The notes under the pieces were generated by a model. That model was not told the DNA's origin. It worked only from the letters and a program-made list of their open reading frames with translations, and searched no databases. 64,000 bases of DNA from Algoriphagus sp. GTDB lineage: Bacteria; Bacteroidota; Bacteroidia; Cytophagales; Cyclobacteriaceae. Made by a program: the position numbers and the translations under genes. This document shows, one piece after another, positions 16,381 through 25,009 of the stretch (positions are counted from its first letter, which is position 1; each line of letters begins with the position of its first letter). The stretch spans positions 310,001 through 374,000 of the forward strand of contig NZ_JAUXYL010000007.1 of NCBI RefSeq assembly GCF_030694375.1, in the 5' to 3' direction.

Positions 16381-17526
16381 CTATTCAGCCAGCCTAATTC
16401 CCATAAACTGCCACTGATGTTTTGCATGAAAAAAATTACGATAGGTCTTGCGGGAATGTCCTTTTGGCGTAGCAACTGAACCTCCTCTGAGCACCATTTG
16501 ATTGACCATGAATTTGCCATTGTACTCACCGATTGCGCCGGGCGCTTTGCAAAATCCAGGATAGGGAAGATACGCGCTGTTGGTCCATTCCCAGCGCAAA
16601 CCCCAGTCCAGCTGATCGGATGCAATTTCCCATTCCGCCTCTGTCGGTAGTCGCATTCCCTTCCATGCTGCAAAGGCCGAGGCCTCGTAAAAATTAACAT
16701 GGGACACCGCTTGATCCATTTTGACTTTTTGAAGCCCTGCAAAGGTGTACTGCATCCATTCCCCATCTACCTGATGCCAATACAGCGGCCCTTTTGCCTG
16801 ATTCCTTTTAACCCAATCCCAACCTTCTGCATGCCAAAATTCAAACTTTTCATATCCCCCTTCATTCATAAACTCCAAGTATTCGCCTTGGGAAACTAAG
16901 TGTTTTTGGATTTTGAAATCATTCAAATAGACTTTGTGCCGCAGCAATTCATTGTCAAAACAGAAGCCCTCGCCGGTATGACCGATCTCGTAAATTCCCT
17001 CCGGAAAAGAAACAAATTCTCCCGAATTCAAGAGCTCTCCCTCATCCAATGCCAGATTCAAAGTGGGAAAAAGAGGATTGTGCCCAAGAATGAACTTGAT
17101 ATCTGTGATCAACAACTCCTGATGCTGTTGCTCATGATTCAAACCCAACACAATCAAATCATTCACAGCTGATGGTATTTTGCCCGCTAAAAATATTGCC
17201 ATCGCCTCATCCACATACTTTCGGTACTCATAAACTTGGTCCAAACTAGGTCGGCTCAGGTTTCCGCGATCGGTTCGAATTACTCTGGCACCGGCTGCCT
17301 CATAATAACTGTTGAAAACAAAATTGTAATCCGTGCTAAAAACCTGATAATCCGAAACATTAGCCATTAAGATAAAAGTCTCAAAAAACCACGTGGTATG
17401 TCCCAAATGCCATTTTGGAGGACTCACATCCTCCATCGGCTGCACGACATAATCCTCTGTTTTCAGTCCTTCGCAAATTTTAAGACTGTGTGCTCTTACC
17501 GTTTTATATTGATCAATCAGATTCAT
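16381..17526 (-). CDS. egtB: Ergothioneine biosynthesis sulfoxide synthase EgtB
   Basis: Iron-dependent enzyme that joins a thiol (cysteine or gamma-glutamylcysteine) to hercynine to form the C-S bond of ergothioneine. N-terminal DinB-like domain with iron ligands H43 (GHTTWFF) and H131/H135 in the HX3HXE motif H-E-Q-Q-H-Q-E; C-terminal FGE-sulfatase-like domain ending M-R-L-P-T-E-A-E-W-E-I-A and F-M-G-I-R-L-A. 381 aa, normal. It follows egtD by 26 bases, and both steps for ergothioneine are therefore present. Which thiol donor is used cannot be told. Confidence 0.92.
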   Translation of the reverse strand: MNLIDQYKTVRAHSLKICEGLKTEDYVVQPMEDVSPPKWHLGHTTWFFETFILMANVSDYQVFSTDYNFVFNSYYEAAGARVIRTDRGNLSRPSLDQVYEYRKYVDEAMAIFLAGKIPSAVNDLIVLGLNHEQQHQELLITDIKFILGHNPLFPTLNLALDEGELLNSGEFVSFPEGIYEIGHTGEGFCFDNELLRHKVYLNDFKIQKHLVSQGEYLEFMNEGGYEKFEFWHAEGWDWVKRNQAKGPLYWHQVDGEWMQYTFAGLQKVKMDQAVSHVNFYEASAFAAWKGMRLPTEAEWEIASDQLDWGLRWEWTNSAYLPYPGFCKAPGAIGEYNGKFMVNQMVLRGGSVATPKGHSRKTYRNFFHAKHQWQFMGIRLAE

Positions 17527-17552
17527 TTAATAGTATATTTTGACATAACCGC

Positions 17553-18527
17553 CTATTGAACCTCCCAAATAGCATCTACAAACCATTTTTTGGAATCGTA
17601 CCAGTTTGCGATAACGCTAAAGCTACTATTTACAGCAAGCGCGTCAATCTCTTCGGGAGAAAATTTTTGAGAGACTTCCATATAAATGGGCTCATTCTCC
17701 TTAAAAAGAATTATTTGGTCACCAATCGTAACTTTTTGATCAGACAAACTCACCAAATAACTCTTGCATGCTCCTGAAATCGGATCATAGCTTTGGTAGT
17801 GTTCAAACTGACTTAGGTTAAAATCACCTCCAAGCTCTCGATTAATTCGACGCAGGAGGTTGAGGTTAAACTTACTCGTGATGCCTTCTCGGTCTGAATA
17901 AGCCCTTAGAATGGTGGCGGGATTTTTCCTCAAATCAAACCCCATGATAACCAAATCTCCCGGGGAAAGTAAATCGGACAGATGGCGGCAAAATTCCAGG
18001 GATTCGCCCGGACTCATATTTCCGATATTGGAGCCTAAAAAGAGTACAACTTTCCTTTTGTGAGAGGCTGTAACGATTTCTCGAAGTGCTTCAAAGTAAT
18101 CTCCTTCGGTAAGATGGAAAGACAACTCTGGCAGGGATTCTTGAAGATTTTGACCCAGTATCTCAAGGATGTTTTTAGAAATGTCAATCGGAAAAAAATC
18201 AAAATCTTCCCCCTGATCAATCAACTCCTTTAACAAAAACAGGGTCTTTGACCCGTCTCCAGCCCCCAATTCGATCAAATCAAAAAGAGTTCCTCGATTG
18301 GTAATCGCCAGTGTAAGTTCACTTGTCTTGTTTCGAAAAATATCCTCTTCACACCGGGTTAAATAATAATCCTCGCTAGCCATAATTTGCTGAAAAAGTA
18401 AATCTCTCTCAGCATCATAGAAATATTTAGAAGACAGTTCCTTTTGATCTAACCTAAGCCCCTCAATAACATCTTTTAAAAAAAGCTGCGATTGAGTCAA
18501 AACCAGCTGTTCAAGTAACAATGACAT
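17553..18527 (-). CDS. egtD: L-histidine N-alpha-methyltransferase EgtD
   Basis: SAM-dependent methyltransferase that trimethylates histidine to hercynine, the first ergothioneine step. Family motifs: K-Y-F-Y-D-A-E-R-D-L-L-F-Q-Q-I near the N-terminus, Y-Y-L-T-R-C-E, the SAM loop L-I-E-L-G-A-G-D-G-S-K-T, L-F-L-G-S-N-I-G-N and M-G-F-D-L-R-K-N. The ATG at 18527 is chosen over one 17 codons upstream because relatives start close to this point. About 324 aa, normal. Upstream on the same strand lie two lectin-fold genes and a DinB gene. Confidence 0.92.
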   Translation of the reverse strand: MSLLLEQLVLTQSQLFLKDVIEGLRLDQKELSSKYFYDAERDLLFQQIMASEDYYLTRCEEDIFRNKTSELTLAITNRGTLFDLIELGAGDGSKTLFLLKELIDQGEDFDFFPIDISKNILEILGQNLQESLPELSFHLTEGDYFEALREIVTASHKRKVVLFLGSNIGNMSPGESLEFCRHLSDLLSPGDLVIMGFDLRKNPATILRAYSDREGITSKFNLNLLRRINRELGGDFNLSQFEHYQSYDPISGACKSYLVSLSDQKVTIGDQIILFKENEPIYMEVSQKFSPEEIDALAVNSSFSVIANWYDSKKWFVDAIWEVQ

Positions 18528-18584
18528 TGCGATTTTTTTTGATATCCACCTTTTTAAATTTGTTCTTAATTCCTGCAAATAGAA

Positions 18585-19295
18585 TTAGAAATCATCGTCC
18601 GTTTTCCAAATTCTAATTAGCTCCAATTCTGCATTAGCTACTCTTATTCCAATTTTACCCTGGGTTCGGTTATTTAGTTTTTTCACAGAAAGAGCAGGGG
18701 CCTGGGAATGATTGATGAATGCCCTAACCGAATCGCCCTGAATCTCTAGCGTCAAGGTAACCCAGTCCTCCGCAGCAGGCGCATTGTCTATTCCCTTTTC
18801 ATAAATACCATTATGATTTGTTCGTAGAAATGGCCAATCAAAATCTGGATTCGATGAATATTGTATAGCATGAATCTTCCGAACAGGATCTTCTGCTCTA
18901 AAGTTGAAAGGTCGGCAATAGACCACATCAAAAATTGAATCATTTTCTGCGTGAAAAACCAACCCATAAAAACTCCCTTGAAGAATGTCTTTTCCCTTGG
19001 CTACAAGTTCGATTTTACCTTCTTGAAAATCATTTATAGGCAACCATATAGGCTTCTCAGCTTGATTCTTCCCTACTATTAGGAACTCCCGTCCTCCCTT
19101 CTCTCCATTGGTAACTTCATGCTTCCCAATTTCTAGGCTTCCTTCAGTTAGCATTTGAGGTAGACGGAAGACAAGCGGGTCTTGTGCAAAAACCGAAAAA
19201 GAGATTAGAAAAAAGGAAATTGCCAATTTCCATTCATTTCTCCTAAAATTGGTCTTGTTGCAAATTATGACCGAAATCCCTACTATCTGCCTCAT
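18585..19295 (-). CDS. Exported LamG/lectin-like protein, paralogue 1
   Basis: 236 aa with a membrane/signal segment (residues about 22-37, L-A-I-S-F-F-L-I-S-F-S-V-F-A-Q) and a beta-sandwich pattern resembling concanavalin/LamG or DUF1080-type domains: F-Y-G-L-V-F-H-A, W-V-T-L-T-L-E-I-Q-G-D-S-V-R-A-F-I-N, G-K-I-G-I-R-V. Its ATG overlaps the stop of the upstream gene by four bases. Clearly related to that gene (19292-19975). Carbohydrate binding is a guess from fold only. Confidence 0.7.
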   Translation of the reverse strand: MRQIVGISVIICNKTNFRRNEWKLAISFFLISFSVFAQDPLVFRLPQMLTEGSLEIGKHEVTNGEKGGREFLIVGKNQAEKPIWLPINDFQEGKIELVAKGKDILQGSFYGLVFHAENDSIFDVVYCRPFNFRAEDPVRKIHAIQYSSNPDFDWPFLRTNHNGIYEKGIDNAPAAEDWVTLTLEIQGDSVRAFINHSQAPALSVKKLNNRTQGKIGIRVANAELELIRIWKTDDDF

Positions 19296-19975
19296 TGGAT
19301 AATCTTCAAATCTTTAAAAAACCCTTCTGTTCCGATTTCTACCCAAAGCCCGATGGACCCTGATGTAGTACTTCCTAACATTTTATTAACGATAAAAGCA
19401 GGTGCGTGTTGATCGTTGAGATAAAGTTTGGAGGTTTGACCGCTGAATTCTATCCTCATGGTAATCCATTCATCCAATCCGATATCGGCATAGGTTTCAT
19501 AGAGTTCGGGAAACTCCTTTCGAAGTCTGTCAAACTTGTACTCCGGATAGGCATAGTACTGGATCGAATGGTTTCTGCGAATCTGATCGTCAGCCCGGCC
19601 GTTAGAAGGTCTTGCGTAAATGGATTCATAAGCAGAATTATCCCCGTTAACACGGAAAGCCAATCCGATAAATCCCCTTGCAAAAGGGGGCGCATTTGGC
19701 AAAAGTCTACTCAAGACTTTTACTTCCACTATTCCGTTCTCCAGATTTACGTTCCTCAATTTGAGAAAAGTAGGTTCATCGACTGTTGCACCCATTCTTT
19801 CTGGATCAAAGGGTAGTGACTCCAAATCTCGCTCGATCCGGAGAACTTCTTCACCATCCAACTTCACCACTGAGGCCTTGACATGGTAAATTTCAAATTC
19901 TTTCCCCTCAAAATGAATGGTTTGAGCCTGCGCTCCATACATCATGGAGAACAAGCTCAAAAGAGTAAGTTTCAT
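19292..19975 (-). CDS. Exported LamG/lectin-like protein, paralogue 2
   Basis: Signal peptide MKLTLLSLFSMMYGAQA then a beta-sandwich domain with G-F-I-G-L-A-F-R-V, I-Y-A-R-P-S-N-G-R-A-D-D, W-I-T-M-R-I-E-F-S and G-S-I-G-L-W-V. The ATG at 19975 is preferred over 19996 because it starts the signal peptide. About 227 aa. Shares the C/A-R-P-x-N-x-R-A-(E/D)-D block and domain order with the next gene, so the pair is a tandem duplication. It begins 30 bases after the DinB gene. Confidence 0.7.
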   Translation of the reverse strand: MKLTLLSLFSMMYGAQAQTIHFEGKEFEIYHVKASVVKLDGEEVLRIERDLESLPFDPERMGATVDEPTFLKLRNVNLENGIVEVKVLSRLLPNAPPFARGFIGLAFRVNGDNSAYESIYARPSNGRADDQIRRNHSIQYYAYPEYKFDRLRKEFPELYETYADIGLDEWITMRIEFSGQTSKLYLNDQHAPAFIVNKMLGSTTSGSIGLWVEIGTEGFFKDLKIIQ

Positions 19976-20005
19976 AAAATTCGTCCTGATACCCATAGTC
20001 TCAAA

Positions 20006-20530
20006 TCAAAATAATTTTTCCTGAGGAGGCGTAGCTCCTGCCAATCTTAAGTAAACTGTAGTTTGTCCACGGTGATGTGTCTGATGCTCAAAGCACTTTT
20101 CCAAGGCCTTTCCTTTGCTCATGTCAAATTGCCCAAATAACTTGGTTGCTTCACTTAACTGAGCCGGAGTCATAGTTTTCAAACTATTGATTACAAAGTC
20201 ATATCCTGCCATAACAAGCTTGGTAACGTTTTCTTTGGATTGATCGGTGGATTTCTCAGATTCTCCTTGTCCGATTGGACTTGCAACGCCTGTGGCTGCG
20301 GAAGCAAAACCGTAGTTGCCATCAGTCAGGTGAAGCATTTGCTGCGCAAATGATCGCATTTCAGGGGTAGGCTTCAGACCGTAATTTTCCGCAGGCATGG
20401 CATCGAGGTACTCTTTGGTATAGGCTTTTGCACGTTCCCAATCTTTGACCATTTCCTCAATGGACGTTTGGGCTTGGGATAAAACACTGAGTCCAATGAC
20501 AAGTGCTAATGTGGTAAGTAACTTTTTCAT
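20006..20530 (-). CDS. Exported DinB family protein
   Basis: Signal peptide MKKLLTTLALVIGLSVLSQA followed by a four-helix DinB domain. Metal-ligand histidines are visible in Q-M-L-H-L-T-D-G-N-Y and in H-Q-T-H-H-R-G-Q, the usual DinB pattern. 174 aa. DinB proteins are metal-binding helical bundles often acting in thiol chemistry; this one is predicted to be outside the cytoplasm. It lies 38 bases after a beta-helix gene and four genes upstream of egtB, which itself has a DinB domain. Confidence 0.87.
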   Translation of the reverse strand: MKKLLTTLALVIGLSVLSQAQTSIEEMVKDWERAKAYTKEYLDAMPAENYGLKPTPEMRSFAQQMLHLTDGNYGFASAATGVASPIGQGESEKSTDQSKENVTKLVMAGYDFVINSLKTMTPAQLSEATKLFGQFDMSKGKALEKCFEHQTHHRGQTTVYLRLAGATPPQEKLF

Positions 20531-20568
20531 AGTAATTTGATTTTTATATGGTTGAATTAAATGTCTCG

Positions 20569-21648
20569 TTATTTTTTATGGTAAAACAGTCCTGCACCCA
20601 ATTCACTTCCCAATGACCCCGGAGCAAGTTGCAGGTAATACAAGCTGGTCGGATCTTTGACAATTTCCAGGCTTCCTTCTCGCTGAATAATTACATTCTC
20701 TCCCAATTTGAGTTTGGAAGCATCAGCAGGTTCACCCAAGTTGGCTGGCCCACCGCCTTTGTTTACCAACTGATTATATCCCACCACCAAAGAATTGGAT
20801 AGGTTGAAGTTGTTTTTTTCTTCTTTGTCCAAAATCCAAAAAGCCTCCGCCCCGGTCACCACATTGTTGTAGTATTTGAAGTCCTCGGCCACTGACCAGG
20901 TCCAAACCGCAGCACCATAGATATTGACGATGAGATTGTGATGCATTTCACAGTTTTCAGCTGGTCGGTCAGAAAACCAAAAAACTACAGCATCTTTTAC
21001 TCCATAAAAAACGCAATGATCCACCACCACACCCTGCCCACTCGCCAATACAGGCAAATGGTTTGGAGCGGAATAAATATCCCCCAAAAATAAACACTGG
21101 GTCACACGTAGGTCATCCAAATCTCTTCCTTCCCTGATAATGGGGTAATTGCGAATCACCATTCCATCCGCCGGCCGCTCATGGACGGGAGAACCCAAAA
21201 CCCGAAGGCCCTGAATGGTCACGTGGTTTGTTTCGACCTGAATCCCATTGGAAGCTCCGCCCAATCGATCATCGGGAATATTTTGAAAAGGCATAACAGA
21301 AATCACCACCGGCATTTTTCCCTGATGCCAATCCTTGTCATCAGGAAGAACCTCCGCCCGAATCGTCAACCTGTTTTCCCTGGTGAATTTCCATTTTGCA
21401 GGATCAAATCGCACGGTAGTATCCAAGGCATACATTCCTTCGGAAAGGAAAACCGTCACTGAACCTTCTCCTTCAGTTGCATTAATTCGTGCTGCCGCCT
21501 CATAAAGCGAGCGAAGTGGATTTTCCTTTTGGCCTGTATTTGCATCATTGCCAGATTCGGGATTGATATAGAGTACCCCTTTTTCCAGCTGTGCAAATCC
21601 CTGAAAGGAGAAAAGTAGCAAGAGGACAATTGTATGTAGCTTCTTCAT
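20569..21648 (-). CDS. Right-handed beta-helix repeat protein (paralogue)
   Basis: Paralogue of 11577-12683 with signal peptide MKKLHTIVLLLLFSFQGFA. It has the same DUF1565-like start Y-I-N-P-E-S-G-N-D-A-N-T-G and the same helix blocks (NHVTIQGLRVLG, VVDHCVFYGVKDAVV, YPIIREGRDLDDLRVTQCLF). 359 aa. It is preceded by the motif shared with its paralogue, and next upstream is the Crp-like regulator. It may be the first gene of an operon running to egtB. Confidence 0.83.
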   Translation of the reverse strand: MKKLHTIVLLLLFSFQGFAQLEKGVLYINPESGNDANTGQKENPLRSLYEAAARINATEGEGSVTVFLSEGMYALDTTVRFDPAKWKFTRENRLTIRAEVLPDDKDWHQGKMPVVISVMPFQNIPDDRLGGASNGIQVETNHVTIQGLRVLGSPVHERPADGMVIRNYPIIREGRDLDDLRVTQCLFLGDIYSAPNHLPVLASGQGVVVDHCVFYGVKDAVVFWFSDRPAENCEMHHNLIVNIYGAAVWTWSVAEDFKYYNNVVTGAEAFWILDKEEKNNFNLSNSLVVGYNQLVNKGGGPANLGEPADASKLKLGENVIIQREGSLEIVKDPTSLYYLQLAPGSLGSELGAGLFYHKK

Positions 21649-21669
21649 TTTTGTCTTTTTTGATTAAGA

Positions 21670-21718
21670 CAAAGGTCAGCAGCTCTTTCGGCATCTACCC
21701 TTAACCTAGCTTAAGAAA
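21670..21718 (-). promoter_or_regulatory. Promoter region with motif shared by the beta-helix genes
   Basis: On the minus strand TTTCTTAA, two bases, then TAGGTTAAGGGT (21718-21697), 20 of 22 positions equal to 11502-11523. GACCTTTG (21677-21670), one base from TAnnTTTG, follows after 19 bases. The site starts directly after the stop codon of the Crp-like gene. Confidence 0.65.
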
Positions 21719-22303
21719 TCAGCCCTTGGATTGAATATTTTTTCGGACTTTGCTCAAAAACTCGGGCGTGATTCCCAAATAGGAGGCGATTTGGGTATTT
21801 GGCAGGCGATTGCTGAGGTGGGGATATTGTTCCAAAAAACCCAAATACCGCTGTTCCGCTGTGGAACTGAAATTTTGAAGCACCCGGTTTTGAAGTTCGA
21901 TGTACTTGAGTTCAATCAGAACCTTGAAAATCAGGTTTAACTTGGGTATGTTTTTGTATAAAAAGTACAAATCCTGCTGCTTGATTTGTAGGACCACTCC
22001 AGCTTCAAGCGCTTCAATATTCAGTTGACTGGGCTTCTGAGTATGAAAGCTGCCGATATCCGCTATCCAGTCATTTTCGGCAGCGAACTGAATATTGTGC
22101 TCAAATCCCTTGTCATCAACGCCAAACATCCGAAAGCAACCTTGGGCCACAAAGGTATGATACCTGCAAACCTCACCTGCTACCAATATTTTCTCCTTTC
22201 GTTTGATGTGCCGTAAAATAAACCGTTCATCCAAGAGTGCTTTCTCAATCCCTTTGAGCGGGATAAAGCTTTCAAGATGCTGGATTACGGCTTGATTGGA
22301 CAT
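21719..22303 (-). CDS. Crp/Fnr family transcriptional regulator
   Basis: 194 aa with an N-terminal cyclic-nucleotide-binding-like beta-roll (about 25-115) and a C-terminal helix-turn-helix (L-P-N-T-Q-I-A-S-Y-L-G-I-T-P-E-F-L-S-K-V-R), the common Bacteroidota type without a clear canonical cAMP-binding Arg-Ala pair. Effector unknown. Seventy bases separate it from the beta-helix gene whose promoter carries the conserved motif, so it is the best candidate to bind that motif at both loci. Confidence 0.9.
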   Translation of the reverse strand: MSNQAVIQHLESFIPLKGIEKALLDERFILRHIKRKEKILVAGEVCRYHTFVAQGCFRMFGVDDKGFEHNIQFAAENDWIADIGSFHTQKPSQLNIEALEAGVVLQIKQQDLYFLYKNIPKLNLIFKVLIELKYIELQNRVLQNFSSTAEQRYLGFLEQYPHLSNRLPNTQIASYLGITPEFLSKVRKNIQSKG

Positions 22304-22344
22304 GATGGAAATTAGGCAAATTCTTGTTATTTCGAAGCTAAAAC

Positions 22345-23751
22345 TTACTTCCGCACCGGTAACCTAGCATCCGTCTCCCTCCACCAGTTTTCTAATTTAG
22401 TCTTCAGTTGGGAGACCACAACAGGAAGCTGTTTGATCAAGTTTTTCTCTTCCAAAGGATCGTTGGAAAGATCGTACAGCTCAGCCTCTGACCCATCAAA
22501 ATAATAGATCAGCTTGTAATCTCCTGAGCGGATGATGGAATACGGAACCACATCAGGAGCCCGGTAGTGGGGAAAATGCCAGAACAAATCCCTGCTTATT
22601 TGCTCATCCGGATTTTCAAAAACAGCTCTCAAATTTTGGCCGTCCAATCCCATAGGCACGTCCTCACCCAGGTAGTCCAGAATAGTCGGTATCCAATCCA
22701 TAGTGATAACTGGAGTCACTGTAACTGAACCGGGCTCAATGACAAAAGGCCAACTTACGATGGTCGGCACACGAATGCCGCCCTCATAAGGATAGCCTTT
22801 ATAGGAGCGAAGCCCCAAATTTACAGTGACAGGATTTTGTGGGTTTCCGATCAAACCTCCGTTGTCTGAGGTGAAAATCACAAGTGTATTTTCTCTTATT
22901 TCCAGGCGATCCAGTTCATCCAAGACTTTTCCGACATTCTGATCCAGATTTTCAACCAAGGCAGCATAACTTGGGTTTCGTTGCACTCCGGGCGTTTTGT
23001 TTTTATACTTTTCCACTAAATCTGCCGGCCCCATGATTGGAGTGTGTACCGCGTAGGGAGCCCAGTGAATGAAAAATTTACTTTTATGATCCTTGAGAAA
23101 ACGCACGATTTCATCTCCTTCCCGATCGGTCAAAAACTCTCCCTCCTTTCTTGGAGGTACATTTTTTAGGACATAATCCTTATTCCCGTTTGTCGGCAAA
23201 TAGGGATCAAAGTAACTGGGTGGCTGACCAAGATCATTCCCCCCAATATTGATATCAAAACCCTGATCTTCGGGATAATTCCCCTCCTCGCCTAGATGCC
23301 ACTTCCCAACATGCATTGTAGAGAAACCCATTTTTTTTAATCGTTCTGCAAGAGTTTCTTCCTCCAAAGGCAAAAAGCCCTGGTTTTTGGGAGTATTCAA
23401 TGGTTTACTCTCATTTCCTTCAAAATCTGTCGGTAAAGCCAAGCCAGAACCACCCTGGAATTTGGCTCTAATCCAGTCGGTTATTCCAATTCGTGCAGGA
23501 TATTTTCCCGTCAAAAGCGCAGCTCGCGAAGGAGAACAAATCGAAGCTGCAGCGTAGGATTGGGTAAACAACATGCCCTCTGAAGCCAATCGGTCAATAT
23601 TCGGTGTATCATAGAAATCACTTCCAAACACGCCCAAGTCCGCTGCTCCCAAATCATCCACATGGATAAGAAGGATATTTAGCTTCTCTTTTTCTTGGGA
23701 AAAAGCAGAAATAGAAAGAAAAATCAGCAAACCTAGAATCAGTTTCTTCAT
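22345..23751 (-). CDS. Type I sulfatase
   Basis: Exported sulfatase: signal peptide MKKLILGLLIFLSISAFSQ, metal-binding D32-D33 (HVDDLGAADLG) and the formylglycine motif C72-S-P-S-R-A-A-L-L-T-G, in which Cys would be converted by an anaerobic or FGE-type maturase. Further motifs G-K-W-H-L-G and F-T-S-D-N-G-G. 468 aa, normal. Releases sulfate from a sulfated sugar or ester. No maturase gene is in the window. Confidence 0.93.
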   Translation of the reverse strand: MKKLILGLLIFLSISAFSQEKEKLNILLIHVDDLGAADLGVFGSDFYDTPNIDRLASEGMLFTQSYAAASICSPSRAALLTGKYPARIGITDWIRAKFQGGSGLALPTDFEGNESKPLNTPKNQGFLPLEEETLAERLKKMGFSTMHVGKWHLGEEGNYPEDQGFDINIGGNDLGQPPSYFDPYLPTNGNKDYVLKNVPPRKEGEFLTDREGDEIVRFLKDHKSKFFIHWAPYAVHTPIMGPADLVEKYKNKTPGVQRNPSYAALVENLDQNVGKVLDELDRLEIRENTLVIFTSDNGGLIGNPQNPVTVNLGLRSYKGYPYEGGIRVPTIVSWPFVIEPGSVTVTPVITMDWIPTILDYLGEDVPMGLDGQNLRAVFENPDEQISRDLFWHFPHYRAPDVVPYSIIRSGDYKLIYYFDGSEAELYDLSNDPLEEKNLIKQLPVVVSQLKTKLENWWRETDARLPVRK

Positions 23752-23876
23752 TATAGCCTATTCTTATGAACTAGATAAAATCAATTCATGAAAAAATCCA
23801 GCCTTGTCTGACCCCTAACTCGTGTAGGGTAGTGTAATTATTCAGTAAGGTGGTTTATTCAGTTTAGTAAGAAAGC

Positions 23877-23920
23877 CAGAGGAAGCCGGGAAGGTTGGTG
23901 GAATCCTTCCCGCCCCTCTG
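23877..23920. repeat. GC-rich two-tier hairpin
   Basis: Outer arms CAGAGG/CCTCTG (23877, 23915) and inner arms CGGGAAGG/CCTTCCCG (23887-23894, 23905-23912) with a 10-base loop. Much more GC-rich than surrounding gap DNA. It lies about 80 bases downstream of the sugar isomerase gene on the minus strand, but lacks a T-run. Confidence 0.55.
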
Positions 23921-24000
23921 CACCACTTAATTAGCTTTCGATTAGCTGATCAAGTCCTTGATAGAAATAAGGTTTTTGAATAGCAAACTGACTTAAAGCC

Positions 24001-24867
24001 TCAATACTTCAAGCTTTTCAAATAAGCGATACTTTTTGGCAAAGCCTCCAACTCATGATCACCTTCATCCTCGATAAACATGTGTTTGATACCAATTTTA
24101 TTGGCTTCACGAAGAATAGCCGGAAAGTCCAATTCACCTTCGCCTAGCGGGACGTCATTCTCAGGTCCTGTCAAGCCAGTCATATCTTTGAGAGCTCCTT
24201 TTCGGAAATCCTTCAGATGTAGTGACACCCAACGTTTGCCGTACTTTTTCAATAAAGCAACCGGATCACCTCCACCAAAATGCGTCCACATTACATCCAT
24301 TTGCAGGGAAACGTACTTGGGATCGGTATTCTCCACCAAGTAATCAAACAAAGTCCCATTCCCATAGGGATGAAACTCATAACCATGCACATGGTATTTG
24401 AAAGTGAGTCCATTTTCTTTCAGGACTTTTCCACCCTCGTTGAAGACCTTGATCGCTCGGTCTGCATCTGCCTTGCTGAATTCACCCCGCTTGTGAGGAA
24501 TCCAGGCGCACATCACATACTTGGCACCAAGGGCTTTTGCCTTGTCAGCCACCGCCCGAGGATCTGATTCCAAAGCTTCAAAACCGGTACCGGTGGATGG
24601 AAGGGAAATCCCACGATCTGCCAGCATTTTCACGAAATCTTCTGAACTTACACCTTGTGGTGCACCACCTTCAAACTCGGTAAAGCCCATTTGTTGGATA
24701 AGATCCAGAGATTGCGGCACGCCGTTTTTCCACTGATTTCGAAATGTATACGAGGCAAAGCCAAGGGGAACTTGAAGCATGGGATCGCCCTTTTTCTGGG
24801 CGGAAGATTGCTGTGGGGAAATGATCCAGGAAAAGGCGAGGATCAGAAGGATTAGGATATTTTTCAT
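24001..24867 (-). CDS. Exported sugar phosphate isomerase/epimerase (TIM barrel)
   Basis: AP-endonuclease-2-like TIM barrel (xylose-isomerase-like). The ATG at 24867 starts a signal peptide (MKNILILLILAFSWIISP); an earlier in-frame ATG encodes repeat DNA. Barrel motifs: F-T-E-F-E-G-G, T-F-K-Y-H-V-H-G-Y-E, Q-M-D-V-M-W-T, S-L-H-L-K-D and a final F-I-E-D-E-G, giving the usual Glu/Asp/His/Glu metal set. About 288 aa. Likely isomerises or cleaves a sugar in the periplasm beside the GMC dehydrogenase. Confidence 0.88.
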   Translation of the reverse strand: MKNILILLILAFSWIISPQQSSAQKKGDPMLQVPLGFASYTFRNQWKNGVPQSLDLIQQMGFTEFEGGAPQGVSSEDFVKMLADRGISLPSTGTGFEALESDPRAVADKAKALGAKYVMCAWIPHKRGEFSKADADRAIKVFNEGGKVLKENGLTFKYHVHGYEFHPYGNGTLFDYLVENTDPKYVSLQMDVMWTHFGGGDPVALLKKYGKRWVSLHLKDFRKGALKDMTGLTGPENDVPLGEGELDFPAILREANKIGIKHMFIEDEGDHELEALPKSIAYLKSLKY

Positions 24868-24884
24868 AGGTTTATTCTTTTTTT

Positions 24885-25008
24885 CAACGGTCCACAGTCC
24901 ACGGTCCACTGCTGCTTGTAAAGCACTTCAATCGATGAAGCCAAATCAAATCACTTAGTTAGTAGAATTTGGCGGCTGTCGACTGTCGTCTGTGGACCGT
25001 TGACAAAT
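24885..25008. repeat. Inverted pair of GTGGACCGTTG repeats (copy 3)
   Basis: CAACGGTCCACAG at 24885-24897 is the exact reverse complement of CTGTGGACCGTTG at 24990-25002. The right-hand element 24971-25008 is another member of the family at 6525 and 16291. Together they fill the gap between the isomerase and GMC genes. Confidence 0.75.
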
Positions 25009-25009
25009 A

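Noticed and set aside
23808..23830. Third copy of the beta-helix motif before the sulfatase gene as a firm feature
   Set aside because: Only the 11-base core GTTAGGGGTCA matches well; kept as a remark in the finding and not listed as a site.
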